Source of the DNA: Solea solea
Lineage: Eukaryota; Chordata; Actinopteri; Pleuronectiformes; Soleidae
Direction of reading: 5' to 3'
Assembly (NCBI RefSeq): GCF_958295425.1
Contig: NC_081136.1
Location: forward strand, 14,343,381 to 14,407,380
Length of the DNA: 64,000 nt
Each line of letters begins with the position of its first letter. The stretch's first letter is position 1. The position numbers were made by a program, and so were the translations under genes. A model generated the notes under the pieces. It worked only from the letters and a program-made list of their open reading frames with translations, did not search any database and was not told the origin of the DNA. Of this stretch, positions 37,601-52,800 are shown in pieces.

Positions 37601-40600
37601 CGGGGCCTCGGGCTGCGCGCAGTTGGGATCACATATGTACACAGGAGCGAACGAGTCCAATAAGCATCAACTTAAGCCACTGTCTCCATTCTCCTCACAT
37701 TGCTTTCATCAATTCTGCTGTAGAGGATCACTAACAAATTAGCTCGCCCTTCAGCTGTGAAATTAATATAATGGTCAAATCTTGTTTTAAATTTGTGTGA
37801 TAACGAGCCAACCAGTCGATGCTTGAGTTTACACGAGGCTGCTGGAGAATATTAATAATAATAATAATGATGATGATGCTGGTGAATAATGGTTCCTGCC
37901 GTGCACACCGTTTTTTCTTTTATCTCTAAATTCAGTGCAGACATTGATTTTAAAATGCCATGGCACATTTATCAAATATCTTCTTTAACTGAACAGGATA
38001 TGAACATGTGACATTGAGCTTTAAGGAATTTTCTTACCTCAGGTCTTCGGAGGCCCTCGCCCGGATCAAGGGAGTTTCGACTGAGTGTCCAAACACGGCG
38101 CCTTCGGAGCCTGAAGATAGAATGTACTCTTATAAATCACAAGGCAAGCGTTTCTGTAGCAACATATAAGCCACTGTAAAAGCTGCCAGTCAACCCCTTG
38201 TAAAGAGTATGACCGTGTGACACCAAAAAATGGGCTAATGACCAAATGCTAACCCACAGCGACCTGCAGTGTGAGGCATCGTGTATTGTGAAATTGGCCG
38301 ACGCCGTCGTGTTCTCACACATTAAAGGAATACTTGCATTTAGCTTTTTATTACTAGAATAGGGGTAGTATTTTTGAAAAAGTGTGCTTCCCAACCTCAG
38401 TTTCCGATGAGTTAAGAAATATCTTCATTCTCTCAACCTCATTCCCAGAATGTAAACAGTGACCGCCATCTTTGCTAACAGTTACGCTAACAGGACCAAG
38501 TGTCACTGGTGGGCACGTAACAAATAGGGAGAAACTGAGGTTGGGAAGCACAATTCTTTTCAAAAATACTACCCCTATTCTAGTAATACTATTCCTTTAA
38601 CTCTCCACTGATATTATAAATCAAAAGATATCATACGTACAAACTTGAAACGGTGAAGTCGCCCCTTGGCCATTCAAGAGAACACAGGTTTCAGGCACTT
38701 TGCTACATCCCATTTTTTATATGCAGTCTATCTGTTGCGGGAAACTTGTAAACTGTATGAGCTACAGTATGTAAACAAACTCAGCAGCCACTTTATTGCC
38801 TGATACTCATTTTTAAGGTTTTACGATGCCTATTGGGGCCTAAACATTGTTGTTATAAAGGCACCAGTAGGATATACTTTATCCAGCCATAACGTTTATT
38901 GTTTGTACATGAAACGTTGATTAACTGAGAGTATATTACCTGTGACAGTGAACTTTTCTGTGGTCATGATGACTTCCTCCTCATCCGCAGTGAACAGCAG
39001 TCTGCCTCCATCCCTACTTCGCACCTCCAGCTTCTGACACTGAGCTTCCACAGCCTCAGGTCCTGCAGAGAAAGAGGGTGAGAGACGCACGGACTGGAGC
39101 TGCTTTTACAGTTCCACTCCTGCTGGCAGTGATTACATCTCTGACATTCATCCCTGTTCCTGAAAATTACATATTTATCTTTCCTCCATGCAAAAATCCC
39201 CATACTGCCTGTGCATCACGCAACACATTGACAAGTGGGACTTTAGGAGTAATTCAGGCAAACATGTTTGAACAGTGAAATGAAAAAGTTTCATGAATAG
39301 TACAGGATTGCCTACAAGTCCAGAATTATAATGCACTTTATGTGATTCTCTCTACAACACTTGGAACATAATGGGAATAGATTGCATCAGCTTTTTTTTT
39401 ACGTGGCTACATTATTAAACAGTTAAAATTGTGTGGCTATTGTCACAAGTAAAAAACAGATTAATAGATTATTAGAATATTCACTTTGCTAGTAACACAA
39501 TTATATATAAACAAACAAAAACAAACAGCAATCAGTTGACTCATTCTTTTTCTCATATGTATCATATTAAAATGCATACTGTATGGGACCATGCTAGAGA
39601 GAGGCTTTACTGAAACAATTTAGATGAGATTATCAGGATTTTTCAAACTTTTTTTTTAATTCTCTTCGCTCTGCTGATCTGCTCCCGTTCAATATTTCAT
39701 GAGTTTTTCATGGGCTAAATACATGTTTTAGTTTGACAATAAATATGCAGTCGAGGACAGATTTCCACCTTAAACGCTAACATTAACATTGTAGATGGTG
39801 CTGTCAAAACAAATGCGGCCTTATGTGTTTCTGGCTCAGGAAAATCAGCCTCAGGATACTACTTTATGCATGTAAGAGCGTTAGCATTGTGAAATACTAT
39901 GTGAAGTGTTCAGCCTGCAAATGAAAGGTGCCTAACAAAGCTGGATCAGCCGTGCTTTTACAATGAATGGAGATAAATCAGTGCCGTGTTGCACTGGAGA
40001 TGAATATTAATTCCTATCCACGTGACTTCTGTTTCCAAATGTACATGCAGAAACTTCGCAAATCTCCCCTTCTCCCCTTCTCCCCTTCCCACCCACACCT
40101 TCTCTCCCCACCATTAATCCATGGGCTGCAACGGCTCGAGAAGTTAATTATTCTCATGGAGTTTCATCTCATTTCGGGCAAAAAGCACTTTGTTCAAAAG
40201 CGGGCGTTCATTTTTGGAGGGAGGCCAAGCGTGACCGAAAAGTGTCACATCACTAGTCTTGTCAAATCAACATCAAATCTCAACTTAAGTTGCCTCAGAT
40301 CAATAGCTGCTGATGTTAATATGCAGGTCACCCACTTTCCAGTGGTCATTAATCACGTAAATGACTTTGCTAATTTGGACTGACTGTTGTTTTAACTTGA
40401 TAATAAGACGAATCCATTGCCTTTTTAATAAGTGCATCAAAGGTTACTGTCTGGAAGAAAACCAAAGAGTCTTTTACAGGCCTGGAGATGATTATAAAGA
40501 GAATATAAAAAATTAACTGTTGTGGTTTAGTAAAATCATTAATAAACATAAAAGTTTACAGCCAGGATCAGATGAATGGTAGATAATTTATAATATGTTG

Positions 40601-40763
40601 TATAAGAGGGCCACACAGTGATGCACATGGCTTGCACTGTTGCCTCACAGCAAGGAGGTTGTCGGTTCACGTCCGGGTCCAGGTCTTTCTGTGTGGAGTT
40701 TGCATGTTCTCCCTGCACATGCGTGGGTTTTCTCAAAAAGGTTAATTTGACACTCTAACACAC

Positions 40764-40808
<45 letters not shown>

Positions 40809-43800
40809 TGAATGGTTGTAAGTCTCTATATGTTGGCCCTCGGTGACCTGTCCAGGGTGTACTCCGCCTTATAGGATAAACCGGTAAGACAATGAATGAA
40901 TGAACATGTATATAAGAGAAAGCATAAATAAATAGTTCATGTTTCCCGTCAACTTTCTAATGCAACAGGTGATTAATGGCGTGTTTTCACCGAGTAGAAC
41001 CAAAATAACTGCCCCCCAAGCATTTCATTTTTCAGTACCCTTCCCTTGGGGTACCATAGTAACGGTACGGGTGGAGCTAGACCCATGACAGCCCGCTGAT
41101 TGGGCAACAGGAAAGCGTCACTCCCTTGCGACCGGTGTTTCTTCAACGCCTGCAGTCTATTCTCATATAAAGCTTGACAAACAGACACACAAAAGGAGCT
41201 GTTGGATGTCCTCCATTGTCAGCACAGCACACAGCCCACCTACCAAGTAAAGGCACTGTTCTCAGTCGAAACGCAAGCTTGACCCAGGGCTTTACCGTTC
41301 CAAACTGAATTGTACCATGATGGAAACACAGATTTACTGTAGCAAATGGATTTTCTTACAAAATACACAATAAGAAATAAAGACTCACCCACTGTGAGCT
41401 GACCAGTCAGCTGACCTTGGCTGTCTCTGGCGTTTATCGTCACGTTCTTTTCTGAACGCAAGACCAACACGTTTTCCTGCTAAACAGGAACCACAGAGAT
41501 GGAAAGAATTAATAAATGGCATTCACGTATCTGTCCAGACAGTTGCTGTGGAAAAGAATATTTTACCATCAGTCTTGTGTGGGTTTGATGATGAAATTTA
41601 TGTGGATGAAACCAAAGGTAACTTTATATACTTTATTTTTCCTCCTAAATCTATTGTGTGTATATGCCTACATCAATGCTCAACAAATTCCCTGGATATA
41701 TATTTTTTAAGATATTACAATTTAACATTTTAATGTCTTTTTTTGTCTCCATGTCTGGTGCCATTTGTTAGATTAGCAAATGTTGGTTTTCACTTTTGTT
41801 TCCTTTTAAATACATACAAACCTGCTGATATGTGATGTTATTGCTAATTAGTAGTTATTGAGTTTATGAATTCTCCGGTCCCAAAGAAAAGTCACATTAA
41901 AACTGTAGTACATAACTTTTAAATATAAACAAATGTCCATTACATTCAAATAATTGTCAAATGCTGATTGAGTCTATCAGCTTCACCCGGCTCTCTGAAT
42001 TTCTCAGTGTAATGGTGTTTAGATCTCATGTTGCCTGGCAACATTTCTGCACTGCACACAGGAATTTCTTTTATGATCAAGACAGACAAAGGTAAGAGCC
42101 ACATTGTTCACCCATCTAGTGTGATGGGTGCAAATAGGTTAGAGTATGATAAAAAAAACAATTTCAGAAGTGAAATCTACTGCTCAAAAAACCTGTTCAT
42201 TCAGTGTTTTGATAGGATAAATGTGTCTTGCCCCTGCCCACCCTGCGCTGGTGTTGTGTACACACAAACGCTTCCTCAGTCACTTCTGTTAGTTTAGCTT
42301 TGAAATAGTCTATTTTCAGATAAAGGACACATCAAAAATAATAATGTTGTCCAAAGCTAAGAAAAATGTATTATTTGTATTACGTATTATTTTTTTTAAG
42401 TATTTTTTTTCCCATCCTGTGAGCTTTTAATTTGTTAATGGAACTTGTGTTATTTCGAGCTTTTATTTTGAAGTACTTCCTGTGAAACAGTGACCAATGG
42501 CAGTCTAACTGACTTCCTTTGACGTTTTTAAACACAGCAAGGTGAATGTTTTGTTTTGTGACATGCAGTGCTCATGAGGTTACAGTTCAACACCTGACTG
42601 GAATGGGAACAAGGTATTGTCTTGTTTTACGTGTTTTATATTCCTTACATGTTTAAAATGGATAGCAAAGAAGTGTCTGTGCTTTGTTTAAGTCATATCA
42701 CTATTAGCTTTGACAGTATGTTATGCTAGTTTTGTGTAGGTGCACTCTTAATTTTAGCTTAGCCTTGTAGGCCTACTGCATGATTGCGTATTGTTAATTA
42801 ACTTAATTTGTTTGTTTTATATACCTGTAAGAGCTTATTTTATTTTGTTATTTGTCTTTTAGCCCTTTGGTGTTTTCTGAAAAAAAAGGTGAGTGAACCT
42901 GTGTTCAAATAAGACTTAAGGTTGAGCATGAATGAAAGCCTTTAGAAACATCAGTACACTTCACCATAATCTGGCTGGGGTTTGCTACAGTGTCTCAGTT
43001 TTAACTGGACAGCTGCTTTAATCTTAAAAAGTCCTGGTCAGCAGCTTAAAATAAGTCAATAATTCCCTCTCCTTTCAGCTGTGTTTTGGTCTCCTCTAAC
43101 TCCTGGGAAATCTGGCTCTTTAGCTGCTTAATGCTCCCGTATGTCCACCAGCTGTGTGGTGCTGGGCAGGTGCACTGTCTCTTTGTTATCGCTGCCAGCT
43201 GCATCTAAAAATGACATTACGTGTCAGCCAACACGATAAAAGCGTGGGCTATAAATTCAAAACAGTCTGTGTGTGGGTTCATCACTCTAAGTGACTATTA
43301 AAATTAATCATTTAACAACTTTGGTTAATATATAAAAATATTGATCAATGCAGCTTTGATGCTGTTAATTATCATGACACACCGCCATCTATAGTGTATG
43401 TCTTTTGTAGGGATGGTGTCCTCCATTTTGGTCTCTCCTGATCAGGAAGGTCACTACTGTCAACACAGTTCACACATGTCAGGGTTCAATGAAGCTGTCG
43501 GGTGCATGTAAGGAATATTTGATAGAAAGTCATAAAATGTCTATGATATATCATCAGAAATTAAGGAAGCTAACCCAGTTTATTCACAATATAAATGTTC
43601 ATTCATGGCCACAAACACTGTTTGTGTTTTGGATTGTTGTGCTTCGCCCACCACCCACCCAATAACACAGCTCGTAGCACTGCGACACCTGGGTTGCAAG
43701 CAGAGCAGTGAGAAATGCTGAATGTTACCAAACCTAAAAAAAACATCGCTTTTGTTTTCATAAATGTGTAAAAGCAAAACAAGTGTCTTAAAATATAGAG

Positions 43801-46800
43801 GGCTGAAAGTGGAGAGGAAATTAAAGACAGACATGCCAGGGTTTTGATCATTTTCTCCTTGACAGTGAAGCGTCAGCCAAGGTTAGCCCCTATTTCACTC
43901 TCACACAAATTTTGTCAGTGAATATTTAATGTATTTAATGTTTTTATAGTCCATTATTGTCACCTCGTCATCTCCTCATGTGATATTTCTCAGCAGCTAC
44001 AGACAGTGGGACAGTTATTTACTGTACCTGCATGAACACAGTGCAATGCCAGGTCCTTGTTTTCATGTTTTAGACAATTTAACAAACCATGTAGAGTGCG
44101 TTTTGAATTGGAATTGCAGAAGTAAAAGTAGAACTTTTAAATATCTTCAATATTCAGTTAAACTCCGCTGAGCTGACAATTGTGCTGTGATGGCTCTTAT
44201 AGATTCGCATGCCTTTTCTAAAGAAGAATCAGAGGAGATTTTTTTGAAGGTTGTGTGGTGTAACTTTGCAGAAGTCATCTGCTTCATTTTCATTCCCTGT
44301 CTGCTCCTCCACAATAGAAATGCACACCATGAACTGAGAAGTTCTCCGGGACACACGGCGTCATGGAAAAATGTGAGTTCTCAACTTGAAGTATCCCTTT
44401 TAAGAGTTTATAGCTCTTTAACGGTTTCCTGAGGGGCCGTTACTGAAACGCCGTTGCTCTCCTCAACACTTCAGCGGGGTTACATAAAACCGTTTTAGTT
44501 GCCGTGCCTGTTGAGGAAGGTCAAGTGCAGACCAGAGTGAATGCACATAAAAATGTAGCTTGTTGTTGTAGGTGCACTGAGCCCCATCAGACTGACAAAT
44601 GACCACAGCTGCTTTTAAGGAAAGGATGCTTTCCTGCATACAATCACTAACATCACAGCCTTGAGTAAGAGCACAACACAGTGCTTCAATGAAACCGTCA
44701 GAGCCTCCTGTCTCTCTGTGAGTGTTAAATATTTAAACCACAGATCAAGAGGGTTTAACTGTAATCCTAAGCAAATATTTGCATAAAAACATTTGACTTT
44801 TAATTACAGTTGTGTTTTACCAGAAGCTAATTTGCATTCTGAGCTGAACAAGTAAACATAATTTAAAAAAAAAACAAAGTTGAAAAGGTACGCTTATTAT
44901 TCCTTAATGTCCTCCTTCAAATATCAAATCTTCCATGCAAAGGCAGGGTACAGGCATTTTTGGAACGCGTGTTTTAATAGTTTTCATATTAAAAGCCCTT
45001 GTTTTTCCAGTGTAAAGCAGATGGCTCCATTAAATTGAATCCTGCAAACTGAAGGATGTTCAGATTTTTAAGACCCTGATACAACAAGCGTTTAGAGTTA
45101 AATGGTTTCAGACCTCATCTGCTTGAATCCAGGCGATTACAATCAACTCCATTATGTTCATCCAAGGCAAGTACGTGAGAGTGAGTGAGGAAGATGTTTC
45201 AGTCCAACAATAACCGACCTGCATCGGATGCTATTTATAGATCAGTCTCCAGAGACGATAATGAGAGCCAACAGTCTGAACAGGAGAGATGTGATTAACT
45301 GTATCTGTCCTGCCTCATTTCACATTCAGTGACGTTGCATATTTAACAATGATGATGTCAACAGGTTTTTATAGATTTGTTTTATTTTGAAACTTTGACG
45401 TCAGCAGTGTCGTCACTGACTAGGGTGAACGTTTGCAATATGACTGGATGTTTGAAACGAAACCCGGGTGAATTATTATTATTATTCTGCTGATCATGAG
45501 CAGAAATCACAGCCACTGTGCTTCTCTGGTTTCTCTGCTTCTCTTTTGTGTTCACATACTGTTTCCATCTTTAGAATTCAACCATGTTCTGTCAATGTAT
45601 TGCTTCAATTAAGTGATGATAGATTAAACTGTTCTAAGGCTGCAACGATGATTTGAATAATCAATTAATTATTATTAATTAAGACTAATCATTAACTATT
45701 TTGATAATCGATTAATCAGGTTTAGTGTTGAGTTTGACAAGTTTTCTGATTTACAGTTTGTTAAATGTGAATATTTTCTGGTTTCTTTTCTCCATATCAC
45801 AAAGAAGCATTAAAACTGAGTTATTTTTGTGGGCAAAACAAGACATTTGAAAAGGTCATCATTTCTAGGTTTGATAAACAGTGATCGATATTTTATTAAC
45901 ATTTTCTGATGTTTTACTGTAAAACTGTACTATTATCAAGATTTTTATACTCTAAAAATGATCCTGCCTGTGGATATTTAAATGTTTCTGCTTCTGTAAG
46001 AAATCAGAGAGAATGAATACTTTTGGTTTGTGCACTGTAGAGGGCACAATATTTTGAAGTTTGGAAGAAACCAATGTTATTTTTGGCATGTCAATATTTT
46101 TTTTAATTGAGTTAATATATAGTAAAGCAAGAAGAGTGGAAACACATATGAATGTCGGCTCAGGAAATAGAATTAAGAAGAGAAAATTGTACAGTAAGAA
46201 ACAGTCTAGAAAATAGTTAATAGATTAATTCATGACTAAAATAACCATGTGTCACAGCTGTTTATTTTCCTCTGAGCAAGTTCATCTAATTTGTAAAGTC
46301 ACTAAGTTCCAAAGCAGTAAAACCAACAGATCTGACTGGACCCCACTACTATTGATCATATATTCTTGCTCAGTGTTCTGAGAAAGAATATAAACAGCGT
46401 GTTCAAATAAATAAGACAAAATATTATATTTGTGGAAAAACTGACAAAACAGAAGGAAAGTCTGCATGGGTTTACACGTTTTTTCAAATATTTGTAAGAA
46501 TACATATTGTAGATTATAGAGCGATTACAAATTTGGAAAGGGACAATGCACAAGTAACAAAAGAAGAAGAAACAAGTTTGACAGAAATGATAATGGTAAA
46601 ATGGAATGATTTTCTAGTGGTTTGGCACAAACAATTTAGCCTTTATTCCAGTTTTGCCAGAAACCAACAGCATCAGCCACGAAAACAGATCACGGGCAAA
46701 CCTGACAAGTATTTGTTTTCTTCTTCCATTATCATGTTCGAAATTCACGTCATATGAAAGTGAAAGGGTTAATAACTGCCTGCTCACACGGTATTACTAA

Positions 46801-49800
46801 CACTGTGAATGAAATAGTTCTGTCGGAAAGGAGAGATTTCCAGCATGACACATTTTTCAAAAAGCCTGAAATTACAGTCGCTGTGTTGCTTTCAGCTGGG
46901 TGAACTTTCTAGTGTCAAACTGACTTTTCATGCCTGAAATTATAGAATCGTTTTGGCTCTCGCAGGTGTAACTGGAGCTGTTGTGTGCTAATCATGGTCT
47001 TGAAATACAAAAAGTAAATATTTGACATTAAACTCTTTCTGGGGAATCTTTTTTTAATGGTTTTTTAATTGGGCTTTTTTTTTTTCTGCCAAAACCATTT
47101 GAAATGTCATGTGTGCCGAGCTGTCTGTGGAGGCTGACAGCTGCATTGATGGATAGGGAGATTGATAGATAGAAATACATAGGTAAAGCCTGCAGGGCAA
47201 GGGTAAAACAAAAAAAAAAATATATACAAATTATTTCATAGGCTGTGACAGACAGGTCAGTACAGGTTTGACTAAAACCTGCAGCAAAATTCACATTGAA
47301 ACAGTCACACTGTCCAATTTACATTTGGACCTTCAGTCAGAAGCATCACACAATAATACCTGTAATTTCATATGTAAATCAAATAGTGGGGCTTTAATTT
47401 AAATTTTTAATTAAATTGGTTTTGTGTTTGACATCAACTCTTCACTATAAATGTCACATGCCAGAGGCAGAATGTCATCATATATGTTATTAATCAATCA
47501 TCTTGTCTTATTTTTTCAGACATTACATGCAAATTATTACCAATTCGCAGGAGCTACAACAAACTGGATACATGACATTTACACATAATCCTAGAAAGTT
47601 CATGGTGCACAGAGACAGACATACTGTATCTCTGACCGTCTGAACGAATAAGACGTGTGTTACCGTTCTGTCTCTTATTAAGCATTTAAATGTTAATGTT
47701 CACCAGCTCATCTGTCGGCTGTTTGGAGAAATTGGAAACAGCTGGAAATGAAGCTGGTGGGAGATGAGTGGATCAAAGTCGTCCAGGTGTGACATAAATA
47801 TATTTTAATCTATCACATAACAAAAATTCAGTATTGCATCACAATAGGAACAGAAACATTTCAAACACCCAACCCCGATCAAGGTAAACCATGATGTTAA
47901 ATGCTTCTCTGTATATTGTTATGTATAACAAGACATACTTTTCAATAGTGAGTATAATTAAAATTTGTTCAGAATTATTCAGAAATAATAACTAACACAT
48001 CATTCACCTGCAAAGCCTAATTACTTTGCCCGTTTTCCTTTGTAGGTGTTACTGGTTATTTATATTCTTTTCACAGCATATTTTGTTTGTAGTATAATGT
48101 GTGATGTCCAAATGGCAAGTCTATGGTCTCAGTCTGCTGATGTGTTTGTGATTATTTGCATAAAGTGGATGTGCGTTGTGTTCAAATGAGTCTCAGACAG
48201 TAGAATGCAATTTTCATAGGCGAGACTCAGGCGGAGCTTATATGTTTTGTTGTGCTTTAAGCGTAGATACTGAGACACATATTCAATGTTGTTATCTGTT
48301 TCCTGTCACTTCTTGGCTCAGTAGTTTAGTTTTGTAACAAAACAACCTTTCAGTTTATGGACTTTGTGATAAACAGAATCCTTTTTCCCTTTCTTTTTTT
48401 TATGATTTATTTTAGCTTAGACATAATTGATAGCGCATTGATAAATAAGGAGGAAATATGGAACACAGATAAGTCCAAAATTAACTAATAATACTGAAGT
48501 ATGGTCACCTACAATGGAGTATAATACAGAGATAATTCAGATAAAGTTCATTTTTATATTTTTATATTTTGGCTTGTGTGGACTGGCTCTAGTGCAAGGT
48601 GTATTTGTAATACCACCAGCTCTCATTTAACAACATGACACTGAAAGTGCTGTTTTCAGGGGGTACTGGATTGGAATTTGCTGCCAATTTCACTGCCAAA
48701 TAAACACAGCGGGAGCTATTTCCTCTTGGTATTTACAGATTAAAGCTTCAGCCGTTGATGAAGAACTGAAGCGCCTTTGAGTTTGGCTACTTGATTGTAA
48801 AGCAGCTTGGACTTTGAACATAAAAAAAAAACATAGTATACTTAACTGTTAGATATTTGTGGTGTCTTACAGTGGTCATTGCTGTTTGCGGTAATGGCTC
48901 ATTGATCAATAGTGGTTATCGGACTGAGGAACAGCTTTGTGCACTGTGGTGTGAACTCATTGGCTAACCATAATCCCTGCTCTTGCAGTGCTTGACATAT
49001 TTCCTCAGGTGAGAAATATTGAGTGACCCACAGAGATTTTTGTCCTGCAAATATCTCTGGTGCCGGTAGATAAGGGTGCCACTGCCCAGGCTGTCTGTAA
49101 AACAAGACAGTAAAAATGTCCGCAGTTGGTATTGCACTGGGAGATGAAATATTGGCTTTGTCCAATGTTGGGCTTGTGTGTCTGCTGCGGCCTTGAGGTG
49201 TCTGTTACTGAGGTGTCTGTTACTGCTAAGCGCACCAATGTTTTATTTAAATCAACATTTAGCTCAGAGTGGAACATCAAAGTGGGAGAGTGGGCATTTC
49301 CAAATCTGCTGTGGCAAATTGCGCTCACTAGCGGCCCGACTTCTCCATCGACAGCCCCTTAAAAATTCAAATTTACATGGAATCCCGGCTTTGATAGCTT
49401 GAAATTGCTTTCTGCACCATGCCTAATCACTGAAAAGGGGGATGATCCAGCAGAGCACCGTGTGATTCGTGTGGGAGAAGGATATTTGGATCAACTTTGC
49501 GCTGGAGCTGTGTTGGTTAATCTACTAAACATCAAAGAGGAGGAAGTGGAGGGGGGGGGGATTTATAATATGGGCTTGATTCAAAATCCACCAAGGGGAC
49601 GCTGGTCCCTCTGTAATCGTCTGTAATCTCCTATAGGGTTGCATGTGTCCTGAGTAGAAACGAGAGGCAGCCTATTACCCATTTCCTGTTGATGGGAAAC
49701 CCTGATAGTGCAGTGCTGTGGGATGACAGGAAATGAGGAAGGCGATGAAGAGAAGGAGCTGTTGACAGAGTTTAATCTTTTCTATCCAGGCGCAACTATG

Positions 49801-52800
49801 AAGTAACATTGATCATCAAGTCTGAGGGAAGTGGGCCTTGTTGGTAATGAACCGATCACTACTTCTTGAAATCTGAAGGCTGAATATCAGTTCATCTGCA
49901 GCCTTGGAGAGACATTTCTCATCATCGTATCTGAGTTGATGGTATTTTTTCAGAGCTGCTGAATACTGATAAACATGCAATTGGAACTTACCTGTCTGGA
50001 CTGGATCTCTTTCACATAGAGTGGCAGGAGAAACTCAGAGATTCCTTCCAGGTGAATCCCATCCTGGTTCAAATGGAGGTTTCCCATTCCGTCCTGAAAT
50101 GTAATCATGATCATCAGGAATTGATTTTCTTGCATTTACTAAAAACTGTAGCATGCGACTTTTAAATATCTAAACAAATGTCTTTATTAGATTCAAAACA
50201 TTGTTAAATAAGTTCACACAATGCCGATTGGATCAGTGTCTCAGTGTAGCAGAGGTTATGCACTGTAGCTTTCAACGATTTTCAAGATTTACTGCGAACC
50301 CATAATGTGCTGCATTACACAGAGCCGGAGCTGGCACATGCCAGGCAGCACTGCTGAGTGACAGGCAAGAAGTAGGACCTGACATCGAGGTGACAATGCC
50401 ACAGACACTCAGCTGTGTCCGTGTGACAGGCTGCAAGCAGTGGGAGGCAAAGTGAGGCGAGTCAAGCTAATGTGGCAAGCGTGGACGTAAACGCTGACGA
50501 GATTGAAATGATAAAAGGCAGAAAAAGATTTATTATACCTCTACAAATCTGCACGACTTGGCTTAGTCCTATTGTGAATGTTACCATAATCATTATTATT
50601 AGAGGCTGTCATTCTAGTGGCAGTTTTTCTTATGTTTTTCAAGCTCTTGCTAAAAACATGAACACAACAACATAATAATAGTTAATTCACTCAATTCCTG
50701 TTTTAGTGCCACAGCAATCACTGGCCTTGTGTTACCTCACATATGGCCGGCAAGACTTTTATTTAACTTAGTGAAAACAGAAAAAGTGTAACACTACGGA
50801 GGATATTTAAGTCTCACATTAGATGGGTGGGTGTATTATTATTATTTTTTTTTACCTCTGGTCCAAAAAGTGGTAGTTTTTCATTTATTTGTAAATTAGC
50901 TGTCACTGCGGGCATCAAATCTATGTGGTGTTTGATTTAACTTTCAGTGCAATGTATTCTGCAGGAGATTAGCTCATAAGTAAGTGTAATTGCAATTTAA
51001 AGCTGCAGTGCGTAACTTTTGGCAAGCTTCCTGCGCATTGCTGCGGTTAGATGCCTTATAATGAGCTCTCTATAAATCATTTTATCTTTAGTGGGAACCT
51101 CATGCTGCATTAGTGTATGTAACAAAAATCTCCAGCCAATAAATCTCACCCCAACAATCCTGTCTGTCAGCTTCTCTCATCCGATCTCTCTTCAGTAATA
51201 GCCCATTGGCTAACACTCAAAATATAAAATACAAAGGGGAATGTCAACTTGCCAAGAGTGTTTAAAGGCGACATAGAATGTTTGTATCACACATATATGT
51301 TAGTTATGGAGGTCTACTTACATATATTAACTTGTTTTCATGGTTAAAATCCTCCTAATCGCTGCAAACGAGCCGAACAAAATATCTCCTCACTGACGCT
51401 CTCGTCAGCCGCGCTGTTTCTGTGTTGTGATTGGCCAGCCAACGAGAGCTTTCCTACTGTACTGTGATTGGCCAGGTACCTGGAAGTGACGTAATAGATA
51501 GGCCAGCTCTCAGATACACAGCTCCCCCTTCTGGCACGGTGGATGCTCTGCATCTCAGCAGCTACAACGAGAGTAGTTCTTCTTCTTCTGCGGTTGAACG
51601 TACGCAACCGGATGTGCCCGGACTAGTGCCCGCACCGGGAGGCGCTACGGTGGTGAGAGGAGTGGTGAGGATTTCTGATGACGACATCAAACTACGGAAG
51701 TGCCGATCCGCTTCGCAGAGCCCAGGAAAACAATACAACACTATTTTCTCAGCAGTGGCTGAACTGTTTGTTCTGAAGCTTTAGGGTTTCATAAACGAGG
51801 TAATGACGCAGATACACACACAAACGCAGCGTTAATTGGAGCTTCCGGTCTATGTGGGCTTTAAAATGAGGTGCAATTCTGAAACTTTGTGGCGTGTCTT
51901 TCATCTTTTACTTATCCAGGACCTGATTTTGGTGGTAGATCAACAACATCGACACTTCTCTATTTTTGCAGAATTTCTACTCCAGATAAGTCGTCCACAT
52001 TACTGTGGTGTTTTAGAGCCCCAAAAATTGATTAGTTTAAATGCAGTGATATTTGCTGGTCTTTGAAGCAGGGGCAATTATGTAAAAATTAAACAAGGAA
52101 ATGCTATAATAGTGTTTGTATGTACAGTGTATAATATGTATAAACAGAAATGGTTTATATCCCCAAACAACACGCAATGGGCTGTTAGTTGTTTCTGACA
52201 TTTACTCGCGAACTCGACATGGGACTGAGAGTGAAACCTTTGGTATTGTGTATATTTCCACAATGCTATCAAACAAAAAGTGGTTCTGCTTTTCAGACAG
52301 TTCCTCCAATCATCATGCATCAGCCCAGCGTCTGCACCATCCCACTGCTCCATTGATTCCCAGACACGCTGAGCTTCCCTGGAAGGGATGATTTTCCAGC
52401 ATTTATCCAATCAGTGTCTCACTCACCACGGTGGAAAAGAACTTCTGTGCGGTCTCACAGATATCAATTGAAGCTGAGGTTGTACTGTGCTGCTGTGGGA
52501 ATGTATGAGAAGAAACTCGTGTCAGGCGATTTGTGATAAACAGCTGATCGTGAACGCACTAGTCTTGTAGTTGATCGCATTCTAGCGCACTTTTAGTAAT
52601 GAAATGTGAATACAACAGTACATATTTCATTTTTTTAATTGCCTCTGTTCAAATACGCTGCTGACTCCATTTTTGTTTGAAAACTTGTGGGCAGTGTTTT
52701 AGCTGAGACGAGCAAAAATGGAGACCCTTGGATATGGTGACACAGTTGTCCACATTCACTTCCTGTTTGGTTTTTATCAGCCACGATTATAGTCGCTCAT

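Noticed and set aside
38354..38563. Minus-strand frame upstream of sgcz exon 6
   Set aside because: Entirely within the foldback MITE; no protein similarity.
39967..40383. Open frame of 138 codons on the plus strand
   Set aside because: Longest unexplained frame, but it has no recognisable domain, no splice context and lies inside an sgcz intron on the opposite strand. Treated as chance.
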